Of a stretch of 64,000 nt of DNA, positions 44,544 to 52,794 are shown piece by piece. The DNA is from Nitrosospira multiformis (lineage in GTDB: Bacteria; Pseudomonadota; Gammaproteobacteria; Burkholderiales; Nitrosomonadaceae). Position 1 is the first letter of the stretch, and the number at the start of each line of letters is the position of its first letter. Location: assembly GCF_900103165.1 (NCBI RefSeq), contig NZ_FNKY01000001.1, positions 124,001 through 188,000 of the forward strand, in the 5' to 3' direction. Both the position numbers and the translations under genes were made by a program. Below the pieces are notes generated by a model that saw nothing but the letters and a program-made list of their open reading frames with translations, was not told the origin of the DNA and did not search any database.

Positions 44544-44629
44544 CGATCCAGTCACGGCCAGTTCCCGGACGGACGCCAAACGTTCTTATCTGGCATTTCA
44601 CGAACTCCCCATATTCTCAGGAATTATTT

Positions 44630-45358
44630 ATGGATATCGCAAATCCGCAATTCTGGGTCGCGGTATTGCAAATTATCGCCATTGACATTGTGCTAGGTGG
44701 AGACAACGCGGTTGTTATTGCGCTCGCGTGCCGGCGGCTGCCAGAGAAGCAACGTAATCTGGGAATTTTCTGGGGAGTGTTCGGAGCCATCGCTCTGCGA
44801 GTCATTTTGATCTTCTTTGCCCTTTCGTTGCTGGCAATTCCGTTTCTGAAAATAATTGCCGCATTGCTGCTGATATGGATCGGTATCAAGCTGCTTCAGC
44901 CTGAACCGGATAGTAACGGACACCAGATTGACGCCAGTACCACGCTGCTGGGTGCAATCAAGACGATTATTATCGCCGACGCTGTAATGAGTCTCGACAA
45001 CGTGATTGCCATTGCCGGTGCCGCCAAGGATAGTATTGGTCTGGTGATTTTCGGTTTGGTGGTGAGCGTACCCATTATTGTCTGGGGCAGCAAATTGGTG
45101 ATGAAACTTATGGACCGTTTTCCCATCGTTATTGTTCTGGGCGCGGGCTTGCTCGGCTGGATTGCGGGAGATATGAGCGTTACCGACGCTGTCACTAAGG
45201 AGTGGGTAAATGCCAATGCGGCGTTTTTACGTTGGCTGGCTCCCGCCGGCGGCGTATTGCTGATAGTGGTTGTCGGCAAATGGCTTGCCGCGAGAACGCA
45301 GGCAAAAATGGCGCCTATTGTTGATCTGGCGAATGACGCAAATAAACCGTTATCCTGA
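44630..45358 (+). CDS. TerC/YjbE-family integral membrane protein
   Basis: A 242-residue protein with seven or so spans and the paired acidic motifs GGDNAVV (about residue 22) and SLDNVIA (about 122) of the TerC family. Members export or handle metal ions, notably Mn2+. No yybP-ykoY-type riboswitch is visible in the 86-bp gap upstream. The stop codon (45356-45358) lies inside the end of a dispersed repeat. Confidence 0.85.
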   Translation: MDIANPQFWVAVLQIIAIDIVLGGDNAVVIALACRRLPEKQRNLGIFWGVFGAIALRVILIFFALSLLAIPFLKIIAALLLIWIGIKLLQPEPDSNGHQIDASTTLLGAIKTIIIADAVMSLDNVIAIAGAAKDSIGLVIFGLVVSVPIIVWGSKLVMKLMDRFPIVIVLGAGLLGWIAGDMSVTDAVTKEWVNANAAFLRWLAPAGGVLLIVVVGKWLAARTQAKMAPIVDLANDANKPLS

Positions 45359-45504
45359 ATCCGGTAGCTGGGCGAACTCACCAGACTGCCGAGGGTGGGA
45401 GTCCAGTAGGAACGAAAACTCTTTGTAGATTGTGGCACCGAGCCAAAGAAAACAAGTAAAAAATGAACTAAAAAATGAGTTCGGTCAACTACCGGATTCG
45501 GGAT
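45352..45504. repeat. Dispersed inverted-repeat element, copy g (reversed)
   Basis: Ends ATCCTGAATCCGGTAG (45352) and CTACCGGATTCGGGAT (45504). The interior AAAAATGAGTTCGGTCAACT is the reverse complement of the family core, so this copy is inverted relative to copies b-f. Its left end supplies the terC-like gene's last codons and stop. Confidence 0.8.
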
Positions 45505-45546
45505 TTTAGCCGCCGTGAATATAACTGCCGCATTAAGGGAGATACA

Positions 45547-45972
45547 ATGCTGAAATTCCTGCTGCCAGTGGATGGCTCCGATACTTCCAACAAGGCGGTT
45601 GCCGAGTTCATTAAACTGCTCGATTGGTACAAGGAGGCACCGGAGATTCACCTGCTGAATGTGCAATTTCCACAGCACGGGAATGTAACCCTGTTTATCG
45701 ATAAAGAGAGCATCAACTTGTATCATCAGGAAGAAGGTATGAAGGGGCTAAAAGCCGCACGTGACTTGCTGGGCCAGGCAGGCATTCCCTGCCAGTTTCA
45801 CATCACGGTAGGCAGCCCGGAGGAAATGATCACACGCTATGCAAAAGAGATGGGGTTCGACCAAATAGTCATCGGACCGCGCGGACTCGGCGTGGTGAAA
45901 GGGTTACTGCTAGGTTCCGTAGCCAGCAAGGTGATGCAGCTTTCGACCGTACCCGTGCTGCTGATCAAATGA
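45547..45972 (+). CDS. Universal stress protein (UspA family)
   Basis: A 141-residue cytosolic protein: LPVDGSDTSNKAVAEF at the N-terminus and the ATP-binding G-2X-G-9X-G(S) motif (GPRGLGVVKGLLLGSVA). It is probably induced on starvation or stress. The start at 45547 has GGGAG upstream; the frame runs 24 codons earlier into the repeat. Lies between copies g and h. Confidence 0.9.
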   Translation: MLKFLLPVDGSDTSNKAVAEFIKLLDWYKEAPEIHLLNVQFPQHGNVTLFIDKESINLYHQEEGMKGLKAARDLLGQAGIPCQFHITVGSPEEMITRYAKEMGFDQIVIGPRGLGVVKGLLLGSVASKVMQLSTVPVLLIK

Positions 45973-45977
45973 GAACG

Positions 45978-46012
45978 TAACCTGGATCCGGCACAACGGC
46001 TGGATTCGGGTT
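45978..46012. repeat. Dispersed element, copy h (minimal)
   Basis: Only the two ends remain back to back: ACCTGGATCCGGCA and GGCTGGATTCGGGTT. It could act as a hairpin terminator after the stress-protein gene. Confidence 0.5.
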
Positions 46013-46065
46013 CAATACCGTGTCTTCAAGAATACGGATGTTAATCAAAAAGGAGTTTTATCAAG

Positions 46066-46554
46066 ATGGAGCAGGATCAAAAAGGTTTAACTTTGATCGA
46101 AACAATGATGACGTTCGCCATTATCGGCATTCTGGCGACGATAGCTATTCCGCCAGCATATCAGCTTTATGAGGATTCCGTGGCGCGAGATCAGGTAACG
46201 GAAGCCTTCAGTCTCCTGCAAAGCGTGGAATCCCCCATTACCGGATTTTATTCCGATAAGGGAAGGTGGCCGACGAGGCCGGAGTTTGATAGCCTGGTGG
46301 CGACGCGGACAGGCCGATATGTCGCCAGTCTCACGTCTTTACCACTTGCTCCCGGTTTTCAGGTCACGGCAACGTTCAAGAATAACGGAGTTAGCGCAGG
46401 CCTTTTGAACGAAGGAACCGGCAGAACCCTGGTAGTCGCGACAAAAGATGGCGTGAAATGGATTTGCAACGATAATACCGATCCCACAACCGGCGTTCCT
46501 GGTCTTGTTGCAGGCAACGTGCTACCTCAACATCGCCCCTCGGTTTGCAAGTAG
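46066..46554 (+). CDS. Type IV pilin-like protein
   Basis: A 162-residue pilin-fold protein with a short leader: K6-G7 cleavage site, then L8-T-L-I-E12 (Glu at +5) and a hydrophobic helix (MMTFAIIGILATIAIPPAYQ). The +1 residue is Leu, not Phe. Two cysteines near the C-terminus (ICND, PSVCK) could close a D-region disulfide. AAGGAG supports the start. No pilus assembly gene is near, so it may be a minor pilin or pseudopilin. Confidence 0.82.
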   Translation: MEQDQKGLTLIETMMTFAIIGILATIAIPPAYQLYEDSVARDQVTEAFSLLQSVESPITGFYSDKGRWPTRPEFDSLVATRTGRYVASLTSLPLAPGFQVTATFKNNGVSAGLLNEGTGRTLVVATKDGVKWICNDNTDPTTGVPGLVAGNVLPQHRPSVCK

Positions 46555-46703
46555 CGTGAGATGAGTAACGGTTGCAAATAGTGGACCGGGGTTGAAACAA
46601 ATAGCTGGATAGGTGTCAAACAGACGGAGATCCAGCCGTTGTTTTTACGTAACAGTATTTCTGGCTCACTACACATGGTTGGCTGAATCCATTTATTGGA
46701 CAA

Positions 46704-46731
46704 TTGACCATAACCCCTTAAAGCTTATAAT
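46704..46731 (+). promoter_or_regulatory. Near-consensus sigma70 promoter
   Basis: TTGACC (46704-46709), 16-bp spacer, TATAAT (46726-46731). It points to the gene at 46930, leaving a leader of about 190 nt. Confidence 0.65.
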
Positions 46732-46929
46732 CCCGACATGGCCGTTTACTCCTGTCGGTTGAAGCGGGTTCCATCGCGAACCGATCCATCAGAATTTAAC
46801 CGCCGCCCCTCGCCTGCTGGCTTGAATTAAGGAACGATGGCGAAAGAAGAAGGAAGAAAAACAATCAGGATGACAGCACGGTGCTCATCCATCAGTCTGT
46901 AACACAATCGGAAACCCGGAAAGGAATAC

Positions 46930-47379
46930 ATGAACGAATACACCGATCAAATATCTGGATACTTCAATCAAGTACCCATGTGGCCCTTGGTTTTACTCGC
47001 TGTGGCAATCGTTATCTCGGGAATATACGAATTGATCCACCGCAAGCACCGTGCTAATGCCATTGATGATTTTCGTTCAGCTATTCTCTCTACGCTCTCC
47101 GGTCTGTATCCTGAACCCACCAATTGGCCGAAAAGTATAGATACCTATCTTTGTGCCCGATTGCCTGTCATGCAGGAAATTATCGACGATTTCAAGCCCA
47201 ACGTTCGCCAGGAAAGCCTCCCGGCTTACAACAGGGATTGGGATAACTATTATCAATTCTGCCGCACTGAAGTCACTGACGATAAGTGCATGGCGGCGGA
47301 ACTGAATCCCGGCACGGAGCCAGACCCCAAAAAACAATTTCACACGCTCGTCTCGAATCTTTTACGCCACGCAAGCTGA
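46930..47379 (+). CDS. Membrane-anchored hypothetical protein
   Basis: A 149-residue protein with one N-terminal transmembrane helix (about residues 17-36, MWPLVLLAVAIVISGIYEL) and a soluble C-terminal domain (DDFRSAILSTLSGLYPEPTN, CRTEVTDDKCM). AAAGGAA precedes the ATG and a good promoter lies 200 bp upstream. I do not recognise the family; the domain may be cytosolic or periplasmic. Confidence 0.6.
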   Translation: MNEYTDQISGYFNQVPMWPLVLLAVAIVISGIYELIHRKHRANAIDDFRSAILSTLSGLYPEPTNWPKSIDTYLCARLPVMQEIIDDFKPNVRQESLPAYNRDWDNYYQFCRTEVTDDKCMAAELNPGTEPDPKKQFHTLVSNLLRHAS

Positions 47380-47409
47380 ATTCCCGATCACATTTTGACC
47401 GGGAATTCA
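47377..47409 (+). terminator. Hairpin overlapping the stop codon
   Basis: Perfect 10-bp inverted repeat TGAATTCCCG (47377-47386) and CGGGAATTCA (47400-47409), 13-nt loop, followed by TTTAACT. It contains the TGA stop of the upstream gene. Confidence 0.55.
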
Positions 47410-47673
47410 TTTAACTATAATATAAGCTGCATACTATAGCGGTTGCTTAAGCCCTGGGAAGCACCGGGACCGCCTCCCCAGAATCTGCATCGGGAACATC
47501 GGGTAAAAATCTAACTGATGGTTTTTCTTGTTGGGACGGTACGTCTCGATACCTGTCAACCATAGGCCATAAGCTACGTTATAATTAAAAGAAACAGAAA
47601 AACACAGCAGAAGGAAGCAGGAGAACCTGGTTTTATTTACCGATTAATATCGTACTGAACTTTGGAGAAAAAA

Positions 47674-47952
47674 ATGAACAAACTGTTATCGATGCTGACC
47701 GCAATGGTCTTCGCTGCCACTTTCAGTTTTAACGCCGCAGCTGAAAAGCATGATGGTCACCATGGGGCTCACGGTTCGCATTCATCAAAAGCCCACGGCG
47801 ATAAAGGGCACGCCGCGAAAGATGAAGCTCATGCCAAAGATGCAAAAGCGCACGCCGATAAAGATGAAGCCCATGCGAAGAAGGCACGGGAGCATGCCGA
47901 GAAAGATGAAGCTCATGCCAAGGATGCAAAGGCGAGCACTGAGAAAAAATAA
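47674..47952 (+). CDS. Exported His-rich repeat protein
   Basis: A 92-residue protein: signal peptide (1-23, ending NAAA), a His/Gly-rich part (EKHDGHHGAHGSHSSKAHGD) and three 14-residue repeats of the form KDEAHAKxAxxHA(D/E). The charged alanine helices may form a coiled coil and the histidines may bind metal (Ni, Cu, Zn). TTGGAG before the ATG, and a strong terminator 24 bp after the stop show a single-gene unit. Function unknown. Confidence 0.75.
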   Translation: MNKLLSMLTAMVFAATFSFNAAAEKHDGHHGAHGSHSSKAHGDKGHAAKDEAHAKDAKAHADKDEAHAKKAREHAEKDEAHAKDAKASTEKK

Positions 47953-47975
47953 TCCCGGCTCGTTTTCACTTACGG

Positions 47976-48003
47976 AAAGGCAGGCTTGTCCCCTGCCTTT
48001 TTT
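47976..48003 (+). terminator. Intrinsic terminator
   Basis: AAAGGCAGG (47976-47984), 7-nt loop, CCTGCCTTT (47992-48000), then TTT. Confidence 0.85.
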
Positions 48004-48065
48004 ATCGCACTATTTTCCAGTGCTTTAAAACCCGGAGCGGCTGCCACAGGAATCATAGCCGCTTT

Positions 48066-48130
48066 AATCTGAATCCGGCGGTTGTAGCAAACCCGCCAGG
48101 AAGCGGAGAAGGGTGTCCGGCTTCAGGTTT
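48066..48130. repeat. Dispersed element, copy i (short)
   Basis: ATCTGAATCCGGCGGTTG at the left and GTCCGGCTTCAGGTT at the right; only about 65 bp between the gene at 47674 and the end of the minus-strand gene at 48123, which it overlaps. Confidence 0.5.
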
Positions 48131-48590
48131 CAAGCTCATGCTTGGCAAATACCTTGTATGTGCCAGCCAGTGAAATTCCAAATACAATATGTGTAAGGAT
48201 CGTGATCCAGTCACGGGCCTCCCAGAACCAGGGGAAAATGATCGTTACACCATACATGTTTATCCCATACAGGCTCAGCCCAAAAATAGAGCCCGCGAGC
48301 AACGACAACGCCATTCCCAGACGCGAAATCAAACAAGCCAGAATCAGGCCGTATGCGATAGAAATCGCAAAATGAATCAGCGTGGCGACCATCATCACGT
48401 TCCAGTTGAAAGTGACGGGCGGCGGCAGGACCTCACGCCCCATAAGGATTGCCGCGGTCAGACGCGCATCCCTATATAGCATCCAGGGCAGCGCATCCAG
48501 GAAAGCCCACCAAAGAAAGAGCTGTACTGCAGTGGCTAATGTTCCCGCGACAATACCCGCGACAACCGCGGCGGCCCAGTTCAATGACAT
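48123..48590 (-). CDS. Four-helix hypothetical membrane protein
   Basis: A 155-residue protein with about four transmembrane segments (WAAAVVAGIVAGTLATAVQL, MMVATLIHFAISIAYGLILA, ALSLLAGSIFGLSLYGINMY, ILTHIVFGISLAGTYKVF). No known domain by eye. It is transcribed leftward, divergent from yqgE. It may be part of the large class of small inner-membrane proteins of betaproteobacteria. Confidence 0.6.
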   Translation of the reverse strand: MSLNWAAAVVAGIVAGTLATAVQLFLWWAFLDALPWMLYRDARLTAAILMGREVLPPPVTFNWNVMMVATLIHFAISIAYGLILACLISRLGMALSLLAGSIFGLSLYGINMYGVTIIFPWFWEARDWITILTHIVFGISLAGTYKVFAKHELET

Positions 48591-48806
48591 AGATCACCAG
48601 ACAGAGAATTGGTAAAGTCCTGCACAACGACCGCTGTGGCGACCGTGAATTCCAGAGTTCCTTCAAAACGCACTACTGGAAACCGATTCGTTCTACAATG
48701 ATAATTAGTCAGGTGGTTTGATGGGAATAAGCATAGCATTGAGACCCATGCGGTCAAATCAGGATTTCGAGAGACGCACGATAATCGGTATGCAGCCGGC
48801 CATTTT

Positions 48807-49367
48807 ATGCAAAGTGTTGATTTAACCAATCATTTTCTGATCGCGATGCCCGCCATGGCGGATCCTTTCTTTTCCAAGACGCTTACCTACATTTGTGAGC
48901 ATAATGAACAGGGCGCATTGGGTCTGGTGGTTAACCGGCCCATTGATCTCACGCTGAAAGATCTCTTCGATCAACTTGGTATTTCTTCTGATGATGAAGC
49001 TGCCGGAGGATTGCAGGTTATGTTCGGTGGGCCCGTACAGCTGGATCGCGGCTTCGTGCTGCATCAGCCGGTGGGCGACTGGCAATCCACCATGATAGTG
49101 AATCACGAGGTTGGACTCACTACGTCGCTTGATATTTTGCGGGCCATTGCGAGCGGAGACAGTCCCAAACAGATACTGGTTGCCCTTGGCTATTCAGGGT
49201 GGGCGCCTGGTCAGATAGAGCATGAATTGTCCCAGAATGCCTGGCTCACGGTGCCCGCATCGCCCACCATCATATTCGAGCTTCCGTCCGAAGAGCGGCT
49301 GACCGCGGCGATGCACTCGCTGGGAATAGATTTCTCAAGCCTGTCGGACGAGGTGGGACATTCCTGA
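48807..49367 (+). CDS. yqgE: YqgE/AlgH-family protein
   Basis: A 186-residue cytosolic protein with the family signature ([43 protein letters not shown]). Function unproven. It starts the run yqgE-ruvX-pyrR-pyrB-pyrC', an order conserved in many beta- and gammaproteobacteria. The start at 48807 is the ATG of the conserved [15 protein letters not shown]. Confidence 0.9.
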   Translation: MQSVDLTNHFLIAMPAMADPFFSKTLTYICEHNEQGALGLVVNRPIDLTLKDLFDQLGISSDDEAAGGLQVMFGGPVQLDRGFVLHQPVGDWQSTMIVNHEVGLTTSLDILRAIASGDSPKQILVALGYSGWAPGQIEHELSQNAWLTVPASPTIIFELPSEERLTAAMHSLGIDFSSLSDEVGHS

Positions 49368-49372
49368 GATTA

Positions 49373-49408
49373 ACCTAAATGCGCAGCCGGCTGTCGAATG
49401 CAGATTTA
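49373..49408. repeat. Dispersed element, copy j (minimal)
   Basis: ACCTAAATGCGCAGCCGGCTG then CAGATTT, a shortened and diverged copy between yqgE and ruvX. Confidence 0.4.
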
Positions 49409-49418
49409 ATATTCAACT

Positions 49419-49898
49419 ATGCAAATGCAGACAATACAGCACTTGTCACCGGATATCGGAAGCAGCCATCGTCCCATAGGCACAATTCTGGCTTTTGATT
49501 TTGGCAAAAAGCGCATCGGTGTAGCGGTGGGTAACCTGGAGCTAGGTTTGGCGCATCCGCTTGCCACGGTTAGCGACGAGAATACGGTACGGCGTTTCGA
49601 CACTATCGCCAGCCTCATTGCGGAATGGCAGCCAGTTCTGCTGGTGGTGGGCCTGCCCGCTTATGCCGATGGCACGGAACACGAATTAACCCGGTTGAGC
49701 CGGCGTTTCGCGCGGCGTCTCGAAGGCCGCTTTGGCATCAAGACTGCGCTGGTGGATGAGCGCTATACTTCGGTCAGTGCCAGCGCTGTCTTACGGGAAG
49801 CGGGTGTCAAAAAAAAGAAGCGGAAACCTGTACTTGATCAAGTGGCCGCACAACTGATATTGCAATCCTATTTCGATGGACAAGATGCAGCTACCTGA
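49419..49898 (+). CDS. ruvX: Putative pre-16S rRNA nuclease RuvX/YqgF
   Basis: A 159-residue RNase-H-fold protein: [17 protein letters not shown] (first catalytic Asp), [22 protein letters not shown] (Glu/Arg region) and AAQLILQSY ending. It processes the 5' end of 16S rRNA. The last 23 bp overlap pyrR. Start at 49419 gives a 19-residue N-terminal extension with no ribosome site; a later start is possible. Confidence 0.88.
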   Translation: MQMQTIQHLSPDIGSSHRPIGTILAFDFGKKRIGVAVGNLELGLAHPLATVSDENTVRRFDTIASLIAEWQPVLLVVGLPAYADGTEHELTRLSRRFARRLEGRFGIKTALVDERYTSVSASAVLREAGVKKKKRKPVLDQVAAQLILQSYFDGQDAAT

Positions 49899-50394
49899 TG
49901 CAGAACAACTGCTCGCCAGTCTGGCCAGCAAGATAAAGCCCGACGTTACCGCAAGTACCGCGCTAGTGGGAATATATACGGGGGGCGTATGGCTGGCGGA
50001 ACGGCTGCATCAGGATTTGAAACTTTTGCTTCCGCTGGGTACTCTGGATGTTTCGTTCTATCGCGATGATTTTGGTCAAATTGGCCTGCACCCCCAAGTC
50101 AAGCCTTCTGATATCCCATTCAAAGTGGAAGGCAGCCATATCATTCTAGTGGATGATGTACTCTACACCGGGCGCACCATTCGCGCGGCAATCAATGAAT
50201 TGTTCGACTATGGGCGACCGGCGAGCATCCGTCTTGCGGCACTGATAGATCGGGGCGGCAGAGAGCTTCCTATTGCTGCCGAATATGTTGGCACAACGCT
50301 CGCTCTGCCGCCAGATAGAATGCTGGCGCTGGAAAAAGGCATCGACGGAAAATTGGGCTTGAGCCTGTATGAGAAAAATTCTCCGGGACAATGA
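49876..50394 (+). CDS. pyrR: PyrR phosphoribosyltransferase/regulator
   Basis: A 172-residue PRTase-fold protein with the PRPP loop [17 protein letters not shown] and the PyrR-specific N-terminal strand region. In many bacteria PyrR controls the pyr mRNA and has weak uracil phosphoribosyltransferase activity; no pyr attenuator leader is visible here. Overlaps ruvX by 23 bp and pyrB by 4 bp (ATGA), so it is coupled to both. Confidence 0.9.
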   Translation: MDKMQLPDAEQLLASLASKIKPDVTASTALVGIYTGGVWLAERLHQDLKLLLPLGTLDVSFYRDDFGQIGLHPQVKPSDIPFKVEGSHIILVDDVLYTGRTIRAAINELFDYGRPASIRLAALIDRGGRELPIAAEYVGTTLALPPDRMLALEKGIDGKLGLSLYEKNSPGQ

Positions 50395-51338
50395 ATAATC
50401 CGCAACTGAACAAGCACGGAGAATTACAACACCTTCTTACCACCGAGGGGTTACCTGCCTCCATTCTGCTTCACATACTGGATACCGCCGAATCCTTTGT
50501 CGGAGTTACCGAGCGCGATATCAAAAAAGTACCCCTGCTACGCGGCAAGTCCATATTCAATTTATTCTTCGAGCCCAGTACTCGTACCCGCACCACGTTT
50601 GAAATCGCCGCAAAACGCCTTTCAGCTGATGTGGTCAATCTCAATATCGCAGCTTCCTCGCAAACCAAAGGTGAGACGCTGCTGGACACGGTCGATAATC
50701 TCTCCGCCATGCATGCCGACATGTTTGTGGTGCGGCATTCACAAAGCGGGGCGGCGCATTTGATAGCGCGCCATGTACGACCCGAAATTCACGTCATCAA
50801 TGCCGGGGATGGCCGGCATGCGCACCCTACTCAGGGGTTACTGGATATGTTTACCATCCGCCATTACAAAAACGATTTCCATAATCTGCGCGTAGCCATC
50901 GTCGGCGATATCCTGCACTCGCGGGTGGCACGCTCTCAGATTCATGCCCTGACCACGCTGGGCGTGCCGGAAGTGCGGGTCATTGCACCAAAAACCTTGT
51001 TGCCCGCCAGGGTTGAGCGGCTAGGTGTACATGTTTATCACGAAATGACGCAAGGGTTGAAGGATGTAGATGTACTGCTGATGCTGCGCCTGCAAAATGA
51101 GCGCATGTTAAGCGCGCGCCTTCCCAGCACGGAAGAATACTTTAAGTATTATGGTCTTACGCAGGAAAAGCTGGCACTGGCGAAGCGCGACGCTATCGTA
51201 CTGCATCCGGGCCCGATGAATCGTGGCGTGGAAATTGATTCCGCGGTGGCCGACGGTGGGCAATCGGTGATTCTGCCGCAAGTCACCTTCGGCATTGCAG
51301 TGCGAATGGCGGTGATGTCGATTCTGGCGGGTAACTGA
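50391..51338 (+). CDS. pyrB: Aspartate carbamoyltransferase catalytic subunit
   Basis: A 315-residue enzyme: carbamoyl phosphate loop [12 protein letters not shown], the HARPTQ-like [11 protein letters not shown] region and [12 protein letters not shown]. It makes carbamoyl aspartate in pyrimidine synthesis. ATG at 50391 overlaps the pyrR stop. No pyrI regulatory subunit is nearby; the next gene is the non-catalytic PyrC'-like protein that forms a complex with ATCase in related bacteria. Confidence 0.95.
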   Translation: MNNPQLNKHGELQHLLTTEGLPASILLHILDTAESFVGVTERDIKKVPLLRGKSIFNLFFEPSTRTRTTFEIAAKRLSADVVNLNIAASSQTKGETLLDTVDNLSAMHADMFVVRHSQSGAAHLIARHVRPEIHVINAGDGRHAHPTQGLLDMFTIRHYKNDFHNLRVAIVGDILHSRVARSQIHALTTLGVPEVRVIAPKTLLPARVERLGVHVYHEMTQGLKDVDVLLMLRLQNERMLSARLPSTEEYFKYYGLTQEKLALAKRDAIVLHPGPMNRGVEIDSAVADGGQSVILPQVTFGIAVRMAVMSILAGN

Positions 51339-51456
51339 ACCTGAATCCGCCAGCAGTTGACCGCTCATTTTTTAGTTTAGCACAACGATCCATGAAGATT
51401 TTTTTATGCCACTTGACCTTCACCTTCGTGGTGAGGTCGCTACAGCCGGATTTAGG
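51339..51456. repeat. Dispersed inverted-repeat element, copy k (118 bp), inside the pyr operon
   Basis: Starts ACCTGAATCCGCCAG immediately after the pyrB stop and ends GCCGGATTTAGG at 51456, 11 bp before the next start. The core GCCACTTGACCTTCACCTTC matches copies a and d. It fills the pyrB-pyrC' gap. Confidence 0.8.
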
Positions 51457-51467
51457 TTAAAAGCAAT

Positions 51468-52742
51468 ATGAAACTCCTTATTAAAAGCGGCCGTGTTGTA
51501 GATCCCGGAAACGGGATTGACGCCGTTATGGATGTATTCGTCGCCGCCGGAAAAATCGTCGGCATGGGTTCTATCCCGGACGGCTTCCATGCCAACCGTG
51601 AAATAAACGCGAAGGATCTGGTGGTGTGTCCCGGTCTGGTAGATCTATCCGCGCGCTTGCGCGAGCCGGGTTTTGAGTATAAAGCTACGCTGAAATCCGA
51701 AATGGAAGCCGCTGTAGCGGGCGGCATCACCAGCCTGGCATGCTCGCCAGACACCGATCCGCCGCTGGACGAACCGGGGTTGGTGGAAATGCTGAAGCAT
51801 CGCGCCAGAAGCCTCAACCAGGCCCATCTCTATCCCATTGGGGCGCTCACTCAAGGTCTGAAAGGTGAAAGGCTCACGGAGATGGCTGAACTGCGTGACG
51901 CGGGCTGCGTCGCTTTTGGCCAGTCCGATATGCCGCTTACCAACGCACGCGTCATGATGCACGCGATGCAATACGCTTCCACCTTCGGCTTTGGCGTATG
52001 GTTGCGTCCCCAGGATGCAAGCCTCGCCGACGGTGGCGTGGCCCATGACGGCGAGGTGGCGACGCGGTTGGGCCTGCCAGCGGTTTCCGTATGTGCGGAA
52101 ACCGTAGCCTTATCGAATATTATCTTGATAGCAAGGGAGACAGGCGCTACCGTGCATCTGTGCAGAATTTCCAGTGCGGAAGGCGTCGCCATGGTGCGGA
52201 CGGCGAAGCAGCAAGGTTTGCCGGTTACCTGTGATGTGACGGCCAATCACATACACCTCTCGGAAATGGATATCGGATTTTTCGATTCCAATTGCCATCT
52301 TGTTCCTCCACTGCGGGGATTAAGTGATCGTAATGCGCTACGCGCCGGTTTGCTGGACGGCACGATAGACGCGATATGTTCCGACCACACACCGGTGGAC
52401 GACGATGCCAAGCTATTACCCTTTGGTGAAGCCGAAGCGGGTGCCACCGGCCTGGAGTTGTTGTTGCCGCTGACCTTGAAATGGGCGATGGAAATGAAAA
52501 TGCCATTGGCTGCCGCGGTGGCCAGGATTACCGTGGAGCCCGCCCGGATACTGGGGATAGATGCAGGTCGCCTATCTCTCGGCGCCGCCGCTGATGTGTG
52601 CATTTTCGACCCGGATCAATACTGGAAGGTGGAAGCGGCCGCACTCAAAAGCCAGGGCAAAAATACACCGTTTCTGGGTATGGAGCTGCAAGGCAGAGTA
52701 AAATATACCTTGGTCCACGGCAATATTGTGCATCAGGGCTAA
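51468..52742 (+). CDS. Dihydroorotase-like protein, probably non-catalytic (PyrC')
   Basis: A 424-residue amidohydrolase-fold protein of the dihydroorotase family. The normal metal motif D-x-H-x-H-x-R-E-P is D59-L-S61-A-R63-L-R-E-P here: both zinc histidines are lost. Downstream the IATDHAPH block reads CSDHTPVDDD. This matches the inactive PyrC' subunit that builds a dodecamer with aspartate carbamoyltransferase in Pseudomonas and relatives. Dihydroorotase activity must come from a pyrC gene elsewhere. Separated from pyrB by repeat copy k. Confidence 0.9.
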   Translation: MKLLIKSGRVVDPGNGIDAVMDVFVAAGKIVGMGSIPDGFHANREINAKDLVVCPGLVDLSARLREPGFEYKATLKSEMEAAVAGGITSLACSPDTDPPLDEPGLVEMLKHRARSLNQAHLYPIGALTQGLKGERLTEMAELRDAGCVAFGQSDMPLTNARVMMHAMQYASTFGFGVWLRPQDASLADGGVAHDGEVATRLGLPAVSVCAETVALSNIILIARETGATVHLCRISSAEGVAMVRTAKQQGLPVTCDVTANHIHLSEMDIGFFDSNCHLVPPLRGLSDRNALRAGLLDGTIDAICSDHTPVDDDAKLLPFGEAEAGATGLELLLPLTLKWAMEMKMPLAAAVARITVEPARILGIDAGRLSLGAAADVCIFDPDQYWKVEAAALKSQGKNTPFLGMELQGRVKYTLVHGNIVHQG

Positions 52743-52794
52743 TACAGCCTGCGGTTACGATTCACCCACATCTGTAATCACTATTTGGAGCACC

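Noticed and set aside
44544-44629. Manganese riboswitch upstream of the TerC-family gene
   Set aside because: The gap is only 86 bp and lacks the yybP-ykoY conserved blocks.
46738-46830. 30-codon frame starting 7 bp after a strong -10 box
   Set aside because: It would need leaderless translation, has no coding-like features, and a better gene lies downstream of the same promoter.
47662-47952. Upstream TTG start for the His-rich protein
   Set aside because: The TTG is part of the Shine-Dalgarno TTGGAG; the ATG at 47674 gives a normal signal peptide.
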